Source: JAUWKC01 sp035529895 (lineage in GTDB: Bacteria > Planctomycetota > Phycisphaerae > Sedimentisphaerales > Anaerobacaceae). From it: DNA of 64,000 nucleotides. The stretch covers positions 62,001 through 126,000 of the forward strand of contig DATKVV010000083.1 in NCBI GenBank assembly GCA_035529895.1, read 5' to 3'. Positions 36,617 to 45,773 of the stretch are shown here, one piece after another. Numbering within the stretch: the stretch's first letter is position 1; the number at the start of each line of letters is the position of its first letter. The translations under genes were made by a program, and so were the position numbers. The notes beneath the pieces were generated by a model that was given only the letters and a program-made list of their open reading frames with translations, had not been told where the DNA came from and made no database searches.

Positions 36617-37154
36617 TCTCGTTTTCCTTCTCCAGAAGCCCTCGCAGTTTTTCAATCCCGTAACGGTACCTGCTTTGCACCGTGGCTGTCGACACACCAA
36701 CAAGACCGGCTATTTCCCGAAACTTCATATCGCCCTGCGCGTGCAGCACGAATACCTCACGCTGCTCGTAAGGGAGCTTTGCCAGCGCCGCAAAGAGCCG
36801 GGCCGATTCTTCGCAATCAATCAACCGGCTTGCCGGCTCGCCGGACGTTGTCGGATAGTCTGAATCTTCAAGGGCACGATTTGTCTCTCTCGGCCTTTTG
36901 CGCAATTGGTCCCGCGCGCGGTTTGCCACACAGCTTAACAGGTAACCCTTGAGGTTGTGGCGAATCCTAATACTGCCCGCCGCGCCGGCAAAATCGACAA
37001 ATACATCGTGAACACAGTCCTCTGCTGCATCGATGCGGGACAGAAGCGACGCCGCAACTGCTAACAACTCGTCTATATATTTCTCATATACACGCCGCAG
37101 CGCGTCCCGGTCCCCGCGACGCAGATGCTTCAACAAACGCCCATCTTCCGACAT
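36600..37154 (-). CDS. Sigma module 1 ECF sigma factor
   Basis: 184 residues: region 2 (about 15-80, 'LRRGDRDALRRVYEKYIDEL', 'AAEDCVHDVFVDFAGAAGS', 'RARDQLRKRP') and region 4 (about 120-175, 'LPYEQREVFVLHAQGDMKFR' and 'GVSTATVQSRYRYGIEKLR'). It should direct RNA polymerase to promoters of a stress or envelope regulon, released by its membrane partner. Closest in the window to the module 4 sigma. Confidence 0.92.
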   Translation of the reverse strand: MSEDGRLLKHLRRGDRDALRRVYEKYIDELLAVAASLLSRIDAAEDCVHDVFVDFAGAAGSIRIRHNLKGYLLSCVANRARDQLRKRPRETNRALEDSDYPTTSGEPASRLIDCEESARLFAALAKLPYEQREVFVLHAQGDMKFREIAGLVGVSTATVQSRYRYGIEKLRGLLEKENENEVSR

Positions 37155-37194
37155 CAGCCTTCTTCCCTAACGTTAGGCAGCGCTGTACGTCCAA

Positions 37195-37232
37195 CCGTCA
37201 ATATGACGGATTATCGGCCCATTTTAATCTAA
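37195..37232 (-). promoter_or_regulatory. Upstream element of module 1 (diverged copy)
   Basis: Reads TTAGATTAAAATGGG on the minus strand, with the same lead as the elements of modules 2-4 and 6 but a different far half. Placed about 40 bp before the sigma start codon. Confidence 0.5.
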
Positions 37233-37305
37233 AGAAAGCTGTATTTCCCCCGCGAATTCCGGTTTGAAGGTCGAAAACACGGTCTTGCCTGCGAAAGCAA
37301 ACAGC

Positions 37306-37333
37306 AAAGGCCGGGCGTGTTAGCCCGGCCTTT
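37306..37333 (-). terminator. Terminator of sigma module 2
   Basis: AAAGGCCGGGC/GCCCGGCCTTT stem 3' of module 2; followed by short T-runs on both strands, so it may work in both directions. Confidence 0.8.
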
Positions 37334-37410
37334 GTTTCAATTGGCCTTGAAGTCTTGCAGTTGCCGAGAATCGGGTAAATATCACAGACCCGTATCCTGA
37401 AGCTGGCCGC

Positions 37411-39183
37411 TCAATGCCAAACGGGAGTAGATTTTATAAGGTGCACAGGCGTCACCCCGCGTTCCCTGGGCCCTTTGAAAGAGGGCAGACGTCGGCCGTA
37501 TCGGAAGATTTCCACGGAAAGCTCAAGCCTTGTTGCCAACTGGATATTATAGTTGTAGGCCCCACCCTGACTAAAACAACGCTGCATGTCTTTCAACGGC
37601 TGCATATAAGCCGTCCATCCGCCCGCATCCGCTCTATCGATTAGCCAAACGGCGGCTCTTTCAGCAGACTCCCAGTCTTTAGCAATACCCAAAAGAATGG
37701 CAAGGTCATTGACGCGGACGAAATCCTCCCAGATAGGCGTCCTTCCATCCTGGAGTTCTCTTTTTATTTGCTCAAATTGCGCAGAGCGCAGCTCGGTCAG
37801 AGCATTTAGGAACGAAATGTTTCTCGTTTTTTTCGCCTGAATCTGTTCGAACGTCACTAAAACTTCGACTGATTGAATTGTCTCGGCAAGCTCATCCGTT
37901 ACGGCCATGTCTTCGGGCTGCCTTCGGCGGGCCAACTCCAAAAGAATGCGGGAGGCATAACCGTATGGGTACGAAGTCTTTGAGAGACATCCGCCTGCTT
38001 TCCAGAATTTCTCACGCAGGGCAACGGCAGTTGCAACAAGTTCTTCAAGCGAGAGATTGTCAATATTGAGTTTCGTTCGAAGCTCCTCGTACAACTGCTC
38101 TCGCACTTGTAAATAAGGGGGCCACGTACCCATAATCTCATCCTGAGCCTTCCAAATTTCTTCCATACCCGCGTAGTCGAGCTCAACTTCTCCTTCATCA
38201 TCCTCAACGCCAAGCAAGCTCAAGTCGTCAAGGTCGGGCAGGTCCGGCTGCACCGACTCTCCCGGAGCCTTTTCACACTCAGCCGATTGCTTTACCGCTA
38301 TATCGCTGGAGTCAAGCTTCTGTTCCACATAGTCCGCCGGGATGTTCGGCTCGAAAACCTCAGGCCCAAGCTCCACATTCCATTGAAACTGGTCCATTAC
38401 CGTGCTTATCTTGAATGTTCCCCCATCAGCAACGGCTTCATACTCGATTAATACCGGAAAACCGCTTGCCACATCAACCCAGAGACGCGATGTTACGCTG
38501 TCCACCTCAAAGTTAGCTGAAAAAGACGCTGGGTCAAGGACCTCAAATCCTTTGACTACCACCCCATCGATTGTCTTTCGCCCCAGCTCCCGGTAATTCT
38601 CCGACGTAAACCCACTGACGATGCCTTTCGGGCCCATCTGGGCAAGCGATTTAAGCTCATCCTCAGGCCTCTCCATACGCGAATAGAACTTCATCGGGTG
38701 ACAGACTGTGATAATGGCCTTCTCTGCCATGAGCGAATAGGTGCTTATGGGTATCCCCCCATCCCGGTAGTTATCCATCCTCATTCCATACTCTGTGGAG
38801 ACGTAAACCACCGTCTCTGTTTCATCGGCAAAGGCCTGTTTTCCACCGAGTCGCGTTCGAGTTTCCTTCATCCTGTATATGAACGCCCTCGCCTGTTCAA
38901 CGTTCCTTGCCACATCGGCCCAAACAACTCCGCCGCCGCTCGGCCCGCTTACAAAGCGCAGTCCTGAAAGCACCGCTATTACTATCACCGCCGCAGCGGC
39001 TAATTTTGTTATTCCGCTTCTCATAATCTTTCTCCTTAAATCCGGCTGTGCGCCGGCCGAATCCGTGCTGTAACATTTGTCCAGTTCCTCAAGAAGACCT
39101 TTAAGAACCGCCGAGTTGACCTCGGGATTGCTGTCTACTGCCGCATTCTTAACCAGACCTCTTATGTCTTCCGCCGATTTCAT
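37411..39183 (-). CDS. Sigma module 2 membrane partner
   Basis: 590 residues. Cytosolic start 'VKNAAVDSNPEVNSAVLKGL', then 'IMRSGITKLAAAAVIVIAVL' as the membrane helix (about 52-70). The first outside domain (80-290) is LolA-like ('RLWVDVASGFPVLIEYEA', then 'QWNVELGPEVFEPNIPADY'). The rest (about 330-590) is helical and shows no motif I can assign. Overlaps the sigma gene by 4 bp. Confidence 0.75.
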   Translation of the reverse strand: MKSAEDIRGLVKNAAVDSNPEVNSAVLKGLLEELDKCYSTDSAGAQPDLRRKIMRSGITKLAAAAVIVIAVLSGLRFVSGPSGGGVVWADVARNVEQARAFIYRMKETRTRLGGKQAFADETETVVYVSTEYGMRMDNYRDGGIPISTYSLMAEKAIITVCHPMKFYSRMERPEDELKSLAQMGPKGIVSGFTSENYRELGRKTIDGVVVKGFEVLDPASFSANFEVDSVTSRLWVDVASGFPVLIEYEAVADGGTFKISTVMDQFQWNVELGPEVFEPNIPADYVEQKLDSSDIAVKQSAECEKAPGESVQPDLPDLDDLSLLGVEDDEGEVELDYAGMEEIWKAQDEIMGTWPPYLQVREQLYEELRTKLNIDNLSLEELVATAVALREKFWKAGGCLSKTSYPYGYASRILLELARRRQPEDMAVTDELAETIQSVEVLVTFEQIQAKKTRNISFLNALTELRSAQFEQIKRELQDGRTPIWEDFVRVNDLAILLGIAKDWESAERAAVWLIDRADAGGWTAYMQPLKDMQRCFSQGGAYNYNIQLATRLELSVEIFRYGRRLPSFKGPRERGVTPVHLIKSTPVWH

Positions 39184-39728
39184 TTTTCAAGCTCACTATT
39201 CAATAGTGTTCGAAGTTTATCCAACCCGTACCGGCACCTGCTCTGTACCGTCTTAACCGAAACATTCTGCAGGCTTGCAATTTCCCTGAATTTCATCCCG
39301 GCCTGCAGATGAAGCGTTATCACCTCCCGCTGGTCATAGGGCAGTTGTGCCAGCGCATTGCTCAACTGTTGCAGTTCTTCACTGTATATAATCCATTGGT
39401 CCGGCCTTCTTAAACCGCAGGTTATCAGCCCTGCTTCCTCCAGACCGCCTGCGTGCCCGCGCCGGCCTGCCCGATTTACGTTGCGCGCACGGTTGGCGAC
39501 ACAGGTTGCCAGATAACCTCTGAGGCTTCCGGTAAGCTGGAACTGCTTGGCCGAACGTACGAAGCAGGTGAAAACGTCGTGCACAACGTCCTCAGCAGTG
39601 CCCGTCTCATTCAAAAGCGCGGTTGCCAATCGCAGCAAATCATCCCGATACTTTTCATAAATCCGGCAAAGCGCATCTCTGCTGCCGCGCCTCAGTTTCC
39701 AAACGAGCAACCTGTCTTCCAGCACCAA
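39180..39728 (-). CDS. Sigma module 2 ECF sigma factor
   Basis: 182 residues with sigma regions 2 and 4: 'LRRGSRDALCRIYEKYRDDL', 'TAEDVVHDVFTCFVRSA', 'VANRARNVNRAG', 'LPYDQREVITLHLQAGMKFR' and 'NVSVKTVQSRCRYGLDKLR'. Grouped with the sigmas of modules 3 and 6 by the 'GSRDALCRIYEKY' and 'YLATCVANR' wording. Confidence 0.93.
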   Translation of the reverse strand: MVLEDRLLVWKLRRGSRDALCRIYEKYRDDLLRLATALLNETGTAEDVVHDVFTCFVRSAKQFQLTGSLRGYLATCVANRARNVNRAGRRGHAGGLEEAGLITCGLRRPDQWIIYSEELQQLSNALAQLPYDQREVITLHLQAGMKFREIASLQNVSVKTVQSRCRYGLDKLRTLLNSELEK

Positions 39729-39761
39729 TCAGCACCTCTTGTAATATTGCAACGATCGACC

Positions 39762-39800
39762 GTCACTTATATAACACCCGCGTCGACCGTTTTACTCTAA
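39762..39800 (-). promoter_or_regulatory. 39-bp upstream element of module 2
   Basis: On the minus strand TTAGAGTAAAACGG, 15 variable bases, then ATATAAGTGAC, ending 34 bp before the sigma start. It aligns without gaps to the elements of modules 3 and 6 and the orphan at 53746. Candidate promoter; the exact hexamers are undecided. Confidence 0.72.
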
Positions 39801-39857
39801 GCGAAATGACTTTTTTCCGCCATATTTTACCTCTGAGCCTTTGCCGTCAAAGGCGCA

Positions 39858-39892
39858 TAAAAAAGGCCGAGCCAAAACAGCCCGGCCTTTTT
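39858..39892 (-). terminator. Terminator of sigma module 3
   Basis: AAAAAGGCCGAGC... GCCCGGCCTTTTT stem with T-runs on both strands, so bidirectional. It lies 72 bp after module 3's stop. Confidence 0.85.
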
Positions 39893-39964
39893 GGCACTTC
39901 TCTAACTGCAACACTATGGCAATCAACCTCTTTGGAGAAGTTGGTCAAAGAGCCACGCCCATCA

Positions 39965-41728
39965 TCATTGCCGGGCGCCAAAAGGTGCCAAGCCGGCAGC
40001 AGAGACCGCATCCTTATCAAACAGCTGGTCGTCTATCTCGCGTCGGTCATCAACAAAGCAAACGCAAAGATATGATTCTTTTTCCCAACTCATGTGTGTT
40101 CTCTTTGGATACCATCGACCGCTGGAAGTCTTGGCGTACTCGAGCACATTCTTGGCATAACTGGCCCATTCCTTCTGACAGTATGCGGCTGTTGGGGCGC
40201 AGTACACGCGCTCGCAGATGTAGTCACGTGCCGGATTGAAGTAACACTGAAACTTCTCGTCGCCCATGGCTGCCCCCATTAGCTCGCCCCACGGCCCAGA
40301 TTGTGGTTCGAGACCCTCGCAGTGATGGTCAAGGTCGTAGCGGTTATTCGGCGGTCGCCAGAAATTCACATTGAGCAGCGCCGCCCGGTCGCGCGGATCA
40401 TAGTGGACACACTGCGATTTTAATGTTCCACCTGCTTCGCACTGAAAGACGTGTTGCAGAGCAGGCTGCTCGAGGATGATGACTTGGCTTGGTAGCCTGT
40501 TTTGTGTCCAGGCCTCCAGGCTTTCGGCGCTGTCGAATTGAATCGTCTCCAGCAGTTGAGCCAATTGCTCTCGATAATCGCCGGGATCAGTGTATTCCGA
40601 AATCCAGAGTGGATAGACGTCACGACGCGCATTATAATTCTTACGATAAGTAACTGTAATGACCACCGCAGGTGTGTCCTGAACATTCGCGTCATACAGT
40701 CGTGTACCTGCCTGGAACGGCATGTAACCATCCGGATGCCTTTCGCGGGGCACGGGTCCATCGAAAGACTCGAGCAGCCTGCACTCAATCGCAAAAAAGG
40801 TCTGTGGAAAGCTCGCCTCTGCGGCAGTTGCATTGTTAACCAGATCCAAGATTGCGCGAGGTGGACTGAGGTCAACAACGTTTGCATCCCTGGACACGCC
40901 GAGCGCATAGATATCTGCTGGCCCACTATCGGGATACTCCCAAATTGTCAGCGTCATGCGGCCCTTTTCATCGTCATAGGCCACCTTCTGAAACTGGACG
41001 ATTCGGTTTGCTTCGGGATCGACCACCCACCGACACTGGTCATGGTCCGCGCCGTCATACAACACAGTGACATCCTTCCCCTCGATTGTCTCCGCCTTCT
41101 TAATGACGTCAGAGTTGGTATTTGCCGCCAAAACTACCTTTAAGAACTCTTCGGCACCGCCGCCTTCGGCTGGATCAGGGGCATTCTCATAACCGATGGT
41201 CAGAGTATTAGTTTTTGGATTGTACGAGTGCGCTCTCCTGTCGGCATGGTTAATGAGTCCTATTTCTGTGGTTGTCTCCCCGGTTGCTCTTACGTAATAC
41301 GTGCGAAAAGGCCGAAATGAATACCACTTTTCTCTGTCCCACGTTTCTGTCTCTGACTCAAGCCAGGTCCATTCGCCATTGTCTTTGTGTCCTTCGTACT
41401 CAATTGTTGATAGATGTATCCACTCACCTGTCGCAGAGTTCTCGATTGCTTGCATCAGTTCTGCATACGCTGACGGGACAATTCCCGGCCCGCCCACAAA
41501 GCGCAGTCCTGAAATCACCGCTATTACTATCGCCGCCGCAGCGGCGACCTTTGTAATTTTGCTTTTCATGATTGTTCTCCATATCTCCGGCGTGTATTCA
41601 GCCGACTCTGTCTTAATTGCTTGTTCCTGAGCCGTCAGAACCTTTCCAAGTACTGCATCATCCATTCTTGGATTGGTATCGATAGCCGCTTCTTCGAAAA
41701 ATTTCTTAACATTGTCTGCCGGTCTCAT
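39965..41728 (-). CDS. Sigma module 3 membrane partner
   Basis: 587 residues. Cytosolic 'FEEAAIDTNPRMDDAVLGKV', then 'IMKSKITKVAAAAAIVIAVI' as the membrane helix. The domain after it (about 80-300) looks like the LolA-like domains of the neighbours. The C-terminal half contains cysteines but no assignable motif ('HVFQCEAGGTLKSQCVHY', 'CYFNPARDYICERVYCAPTA'). Overlaps the sigma gene by 4 bp. Regulator role is inferred. Confidence 0.75.
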   Translation of the reverse strand: MRPADNVKKFFEEAAIDTNPRMDDAVLGKVLTAQEQAIKTESAEYTPEIWRTIMKSKITKVAAAAAIVIAVISGLRFVGGPGIVPSAYAELMQAIENSATGEWIHLSTIEYEGHKDNGEWTWLESETETWDREKWYSFRPFRTYYVRATGETTTEIGLINHADRRAHSYNPKTNTLTIGYENAPDPAEGGGAEEFLKVVLAANTNSDVIKKAETIEGKDVTVLYDGADHDQCRWVVDPEANRIVQFQKVAYDDEKGRMTLTIWEYPDSGPADIYALGVSRDANVVDLSPPRAILDLVNNATAAEASFPQTFFAIECRLLESFDGPVPRERHPDGYMPFQAGTRLYDANVQDTPAVVITVTYRKNYNARRDVYPLWISEYTDPGDYREQLAQLLETIQFDSAESLEAWTQNRLPSQVIILEQPALQHVFQCEAGGTLKSQCVHYDPRDRAALLNVNFWRPPNNRYDLDHHCEGLEPQSGPWGELMGAAMGDEKFQCYFNPARDYICERVYCAPTAAYCQKEWASYAKNVLEYAKTSSGRWYPKRTHMSWEKESYLCVCFVDDRREIDDQLFDKDAVSAAGLAPFGARQ

Positions 41729-42270
41729 TTGGTCACCTCACTATTCAATAGTGACCTCAGCTTATTCAGTCCATACCTGTAACGGCCCTGAATGGTGTTG
41801 ACTGAGGCGTTTTGTATTCTGGCTATTTGCCGGAAAGTCATATTGCCCTGCATGTAGAGACTGACGACTTCACGCTGCTCGTACGGGATTTGTGCCAGGG
41901 CATTACTCAGAAGCCGCAACTGTTCGCTCAAGATGGCCCATCGCTCCGGCCCGTCTGCATCCCAAACCACGCTGTCCGCGTCATCCATGCCGTGAGTTTC
42001 GTGCCTTTGCCGGTCTCGTCTTTGGTTTCGTACTTTGTTGGCCACGCATGTTGCCAAATACCTCTTCAGATTCCCGCTTACGCCAATTCGCCCCGCCGAT
42101 TGAGCAAACTTCACAAAGACATCCTGTACGACATCTTCGGCAGAATTGGCGTCATTTACCAGAACCACCGCCAGTTTCAGCAGGTCATTCTTGTACTTTT
42201 CGTAGATGCGCTCCAGGGCGCCTCTGTCACCGCGTTTGAATCGCCAAATAAGCAGCTTGTCTTCCACCAT
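41725..42270 (-). CDS. Sigma module 3 ECF sigma factor
   Basis: 181 residues: 'FKRGDRGALERIYEKYKNDL', 'SAEDVVQDVFVKFAQSA', 'IPYEQREVVSLYMQGNMTFR' and 'NASVNTIQGRYRYGLNKLR'. Regions 2 and 4 only, as in ECF factors. Same subgroup as the sigmas of modules 2 and 6. Confidence 0.93.
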   Translation of the reverse strand: MVEDKLLIWRFKRGDRGALERIYEKYKNDLLKLAVVLVNDANSAEDVVQDVFVKFAQSAGRIGVSGNLKRYLATCVANKVRNQRRDRQRHETHGMDDADSVVWDADGPERWAILSEQLRLLSNALAQIPYEQREVVSLYMQGNMTFRQIARIQNASVNTIQGRYRYGLNKLRSLLNSEVTK

Positions 42271-42301
42271 CTCATGCTACCGGTCAGAAAGGATATCCTT
42301 C

Positions 42302-42340
42302 TTCACTTATAACACACCAACACATCCCATTTTAGTATAA
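42302..42340 (-). promoter_or_regulatory. 39-bp upstream element of module 3
   Basis: TTATACTAAAATGGG, then variable bases and TTATAAGTGAA, on the minus strand, 32 bp before the sigma start. Confidence 0.72.
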
Positions 42341-42412
42341 TCGCAGATGACATTTTTCCGCCATGTTCAATATTATGACCGCAATGAGCTGATTCTAACC
42401 GCGAAAGCAAAC

Positions 42413-42442
42413 AAAAAAGGCCGAGCCAAATCAGCCCGGCCG
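42413..42442 (-). terminator. Terminator of sigma module 4
   Basis: GGCCGAGC/GCCCGGCC stem with six T on the minus strand, 31 bp after module 4's stop. Confidence 0.8.
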
Positions 42443-42472
42443 TTATTCTATATGTCAATGCAGCAAAAAGCC

Positions 42473-43801
42473 TCACGGCTCCACTCTCAGTGGCAAATCT
42501 TCCGGTCCAACGTCCCTGACGCTCAGGTCACCGTAAACCGCTCGGTAACTGTTCGAACCTTTGAGCTTGTACCAACAGACAATGCGATCCTTGTCGCCGA
42601 GACTGACCCCTTTGCCCAGGTACCGGAAGCTGTCCTTTACCGTATGGTCCTTGACGAAGTGAGCGATGGCAAGCATGTTCAGACCGCCCATCTTGTAGTG
42701 ATTCGTCGTTTCCACAAGCTTTTGTTCGGCCGGGGTCCGTTCATTCTCCGCCTTCTCCTCAATCTCGTTCAGCCGGTCGCTCGTAACCGGGAAAGGAAAT
42801 ACGTGGCCGGGGAATGTCTTGTCATAGTATTCAGCCAGGATGCCGAGAAACTCGACCATCTCCTTCTCCGTCACCTCGGCACGTCGGTCGCTCTCGACCC
42901 TGTACCCCTCCGGCGGTTCAAGACTGAACAGCCATTCGTCGAGGCTCGCGTCCAAATTGATGTCATAATGAACCGAACACATCGGCTTCGATATGGACCA
43001 TCCTCTTTCGGGCCGATTATTGCGCGCCGGGTCTTCTTCAGGATTATAGATGTCGGCCCCCGGAACCTGAACGGCGACCAGTTGCTTGCTTTTCGCGTCT
43101 ATCCAGAGGTCATAGCTCCAATCTTTGTTATTTGCCTCGTCTCTGAACGCGGCTCGAAAAACGTTCACCTCTCCGCCCGCCGTTCTTTCCTTTCCCACCC
43201 ATTCCAGGTCCTGTTCTTTCATCTGCTCGCTGACCCAAACGAATGGCCCACGTGCATCCTGCTCTATTGCCGCAAGTTCGCGAACAGTTGCTTCCTCCTT
43301 TGCAGGGTTCAGGCTCAGTCCTTTCAGATGCACGTTATCTGTGATTGTCACATACTTGACCTCCATATTCTCATCCAGTGTTACATCCCGATACAGGCCC
43401 GGCGCTTTGTATGCAAATTCTCGTGTCTCCGTCTCAATCCACCTCCGTTTTCCATCCTTGCTGGTGACCTTGCTGTAGAACGTCGTCTTCCACGTTATGG
43501 TCTTGGCTTTCTCAATCTGCTCCAGAACGTCTGCAAAAGCCGCAGCGGTTACATTGAATTGACCCCTCGGATGATTAAGCACCGCGGCTGCAATAATGAC
43601 TATCACAGTTGCAATAGCCGCTTTTGCTATTCGACTTTTCATGATTATTCTCCATATATGCGTCCCCGCTGCCACCGATTCTCTGGTCTGTGACTTCTCA
43701 AGTATCCCTTCGGCTGCGGCAAGAATGCGAGCATCGGCCGCCGCATCGGGCTCAATCCTTATCCTTCTTGCCAACCCTTCTATCTCACTCATTGACTCCA
43801 T
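42473..43801 (-). CDS. Sigma module 4 membrane partner (LolA-like)
   Basis: 442 residues. Cytosolic 'EIEGLARRIRIEPDAAADAR' is clearly related to module 1's start. 'IMKSRIAKAAIATVIVIIAA' is the membrane helix. The outside part opens with a LolA/RseB-like domain ('LWIDAKSKQLVAVQVPG', 'EWLFSLEPPEGYRVE') and ends with a helical domain of about 150 residues. It overlaps its sigma gene by 17 bp, exactly as in module 1. Confidence 0.77.
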   Translation of the reverse strand: MESMSEIEGLARRIRIEPDAAADARILAAAEGILEKSQTRESVAAGTHIWRIIMKSRIAKAAIATVIVIIAAAVLNHPRGQFNVTAAAFADVLEQIEKAKTITWKTTFYSKVTSKDGKRRWIETETREFAYKAPGLYRDVTLDENMEVKYVTITDNVHLKGLSLNPAKEEATVRELAAIEQDARGPFVWVSEQMKEQDLEWVGKERTAGGEVNVFRAAFRDEANNKDWSYDLWIDAKSKQLVAVQVPGADIYNPEEDPARNNRPERGWSISKPMCSVHYDINLDASLDEWLFSLEPPEGYRVESDRRAEVTEKEMVEFLGILAEYYDKTFPGHVFPFPVTSDRLNEIEEKAENERTPAEQKLVETTNHYKMGGLNMLAIAHFVKDHTVKDSFRYLGKGVSLGDKDRIVCWYKLKGSNSYRAVYGDLSVRDVGPEDLPLRVEP

Positions 43802-44342
43802 GCTCGTTCTCCTTCTTCAAAAGTGCTCGCACTTTTTCAAGCCCATAACGGTATCTGCTGAGCGCCGTCTTAATTGACACATCCTGCAACTTGGCGATTT
43901 CTCTGAACTTCAAACCGGCCTGCACATGCAATACGAACACCTCCCGCTGCTCGTACGGCAATTCCGCCAGTGCCGCAAAGATGCCGTCTACTTGCTCGTT
44001 GTTGATTACTTCGCCCACCGGGTCTGCTATGGTTGGCAGGCAAGACGCCGGTTGTGCCGCGCAGTCCGGCAGCACCCGGTTCTTCCTCAAGTGGTCTCTC
44101 GCCCGGTTAGCCACCCAGCTTACAAGGTAACCTTTGAGGTTGCGCCGAATCGCGAGACTCCCGGCGCTTTCCGCAAAACCTACAAAGACATCCTGAAGGC
44201 AATCTTCGGCAGCGTGACCGTCGTGCAGAAGCGATACGGCCACTGTGAACATGTCCGTTCTGTATTTCTCGTAGATGCGGCGCAAAGCCTCCCGGTCTCC
44301 ACAACGCACCCGGTTCAGAAGGCGCCCGTCTTCCAACATCAA
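43785..44342 (-). CDS. Sigma module 4 ECF sigma factor
   Basis: 185 residues: 'VRCGDREALRRIYEKYRTDM', 'AAEDCLQDVFVGFAESAGS', 'NRARDHLRKNR', 'LPYEQREVFVLHVQAGLKFR' and 'DVSIKTALSRYRYGLEKVR'. Very close to the module 1 sigma in region 2 and in spacing. Confidence 0.93.
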   Translation of the reverse strand: MMLEDGRLLNRVRCGDREALRRIYEKYRTDMFTVAVSLLHDGHAAEDCLQDVFVGFAESAGSLAIRRNLKGYLVSWVANRARDHLRKNRVLPDCAAQPASCLPTIADPVGEVINNEQVDGIFAALAELPYEQREVFVLHVQAGLKFREIAKLQDVSIKTALSRYRYGLEKVRALLKKENEHGVNE

Positions 44343-44379
44343 GATTCCTTTACGTAATTACGCAAGATTGAACGTTCAA

Positions 44380-44416
44380 CCGTTAATAGACGATTTCACC
44401 CCCTATTTTACTCTAA
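44380..44416 (-). promoter_or_regulatory. Upstream element of module 4 (diverged copy)
   Basis: TTAGAGTAAAATAGGG on the minus strand, followed by a TATTAACGG region in place of TATAAGTGA; similar to module 1. Confidence 0.5.
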
Positions 44417-44487
44417 GTGCAGCCTGTTTTTTCAGCAAGATTTCGCGTGAAAGGGAAAAAACCTTGTAGCGAGCCGCGCAAACAATG

Positions 44488-44521
44488 AAAAAAGGCCGAG
44501 CCAAACCAAGCCCGGCCTTTG
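44488..44521 (-). terminator. Terminator of sigma module 5
   Basis: AAAAAAGGCCGAGC... GCCCGGCCTTTG stem, 31 bp after module 5's stop; T-run on the minus strand. Confidence 0.8.
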
Positions 44522-44551
44522 TAACATTAGTAAGTTAGACAATCCAGCTTG

Positions 44552-45769
44552 TCAAAATCCGCCGATAATTGCCCAGCGACCAGACTCACCAGGCATCTGC
44601 TGGACGAATGGCTGTTTCTTCCACAGAGTTACTTTGCCTTCCACTTCGACTTCAACTTCATATGGTACACGAAGCCGGTCTGTTTCCGAATGGGGGATTG
44701 GCTCTCCTATGGAAGCAATCCTGACCATATTAAGTCCACCGAAGACTTCCTTTATTTTGTCGGCAGGCATGCCCAAAAATAACTTGCTTGCTTTGTCATA
44801 ATCCCTGGCAATCAAGCCCTCAAGGAACTGGCGGACCACTTCGACGGCGATTTCTTCGTCGCTAAGGTCTCCTTGAGCCAGTCCCGTATTCATTACATCG
44901 ATATGTTCAGCGTCATCAGATACGTCCCTAAACGTGAACATTTTGGCATCGATAGGTTGATTGTAATCGTAATACTCCAGCGTTCTTATGCATTCATACT
45001 TACCTTCTCTTAGCTTATAGAGCTCTATTGCATTAACAAGCCTTGTGGCTTGATCAATGTAGAGGACCATGCGCTGGAAAGGTGAATCATCTCCTCCCAT
45101 AGATGTTGCTGTTACAACAATCGGCTCGGCTTTATCGGCAGCTTCGCTGATCTCCAGTTCTACTTTGCCTTGTTCCTGTTTTTCCTGTAAGCGCTCGACA
45201 GCCAGCTTCGGGTCGAGACTCTCGATCATCTTAAGTACCTGAGCCGCCGAAGCTTCGTCTTCTGTCGTAGTTAAGATATTCTTCTCTCTAAGCCACTCCT
45301 GCTTCTTGTTGCCCTTCCATATTACCTCTCTTGGGCCACCACCTGGGGCCATCCAATCGGGCAGATTAAGCCGCATATTCTTGGGCCGGCCGTCCTCACT
45401 GAATTCAAGCCACGCCTCTACCGGCTCATCCTCGTGTGACGGGGTAATAGCTCTAATGTGAAGATAATGCACACTATGGCTCGCCTCGATAGTTTGTTCA
45501 ATCGCGTAAGCAGGTGTAACTGACTTATCCAAAAAGGTTATTGACAGCATAACACCTACTATTATCACCGCCGCACCGGCTAATTTTGTTATTCTGCTTC
45601 TCATAATGGTTCTCCTTATGTCTTGTCGCCCTGTTCTCTGCCACGCTCCTTGCTCGGTCAGTTTTTGCCTTACCCGTTCGAGGTCGCGAACAGTAATCTC
45701 AGAAGCGACCTTGAATTCTGAAATGGCTTCAAAACGTCGTACAACTTCTTTTTCATCAATGTTAGACAT
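44552..45769 (-). CDS. Sigma module 5 membrane partner
   Basis: About 405 residues. Cytosolic 'MSNIDEKEVVRRFEAISEFK' differs from the other modules, but 'IMRSRITKLAGAAVIIVGVM' keeps the helix signature. The outside part has a LolA-like domain ('YIDQATRLVNAIELYK', 'IDAKMFTFRDVSDD') and a C-terminal domain around 'YDKASKLFLGMPADKIKEVF' that could be a SnoaL/NTF2-like fold. The start at 45769 leaves 4 bp after the sigma stop; a longer frame from 45913 overlaps the sigma gene heavily and is unlikely. Confidence 0.75.
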   Translation of the reverse strand: MSNIDEKEVVRRFEAISEFKVASEITVRDLERVRQKLTEQGAWQRTGRQDIRRTIMRSRITKLAGAAVIIVGVMLSITFLDKSVTPAYAIEQTIEASHSVHYLHIRAITPSHEDEPVEAWLEFSEDGRPKNMRLNLPDWMAPGGGPREVIWKGNKKQEWLREKNILTTTEDEASAAQVLKMIESLDPKLAVERLQEKQEQGKVELEISEAADKAEPIVVTATSMGGDDSPFQRMVLYIDQATRLVNAIELYKLREGKYECIRTLEYYDYNQPIDAKMFTFRDVSDDAEHIDVMNTGLAQGDLSDEEIAVEVVRQFLEGLIARDYDKASKLFLGMPADKIKEVFGGLNMVRIASIGEPIPHSETDRLRVPYEVEVEVEGKVTLWKKQPFVQQMPGESGRWAIIGGF

Positions 45770-45773
45770 AACA

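Noticed and set aside
42347..43693. 448-residue plus-strand frame opposite module 4
   Set aside because: Longer than expected by chance, but it is the complement of a clear membrane partner and has no recognisable domain or ribosome site.
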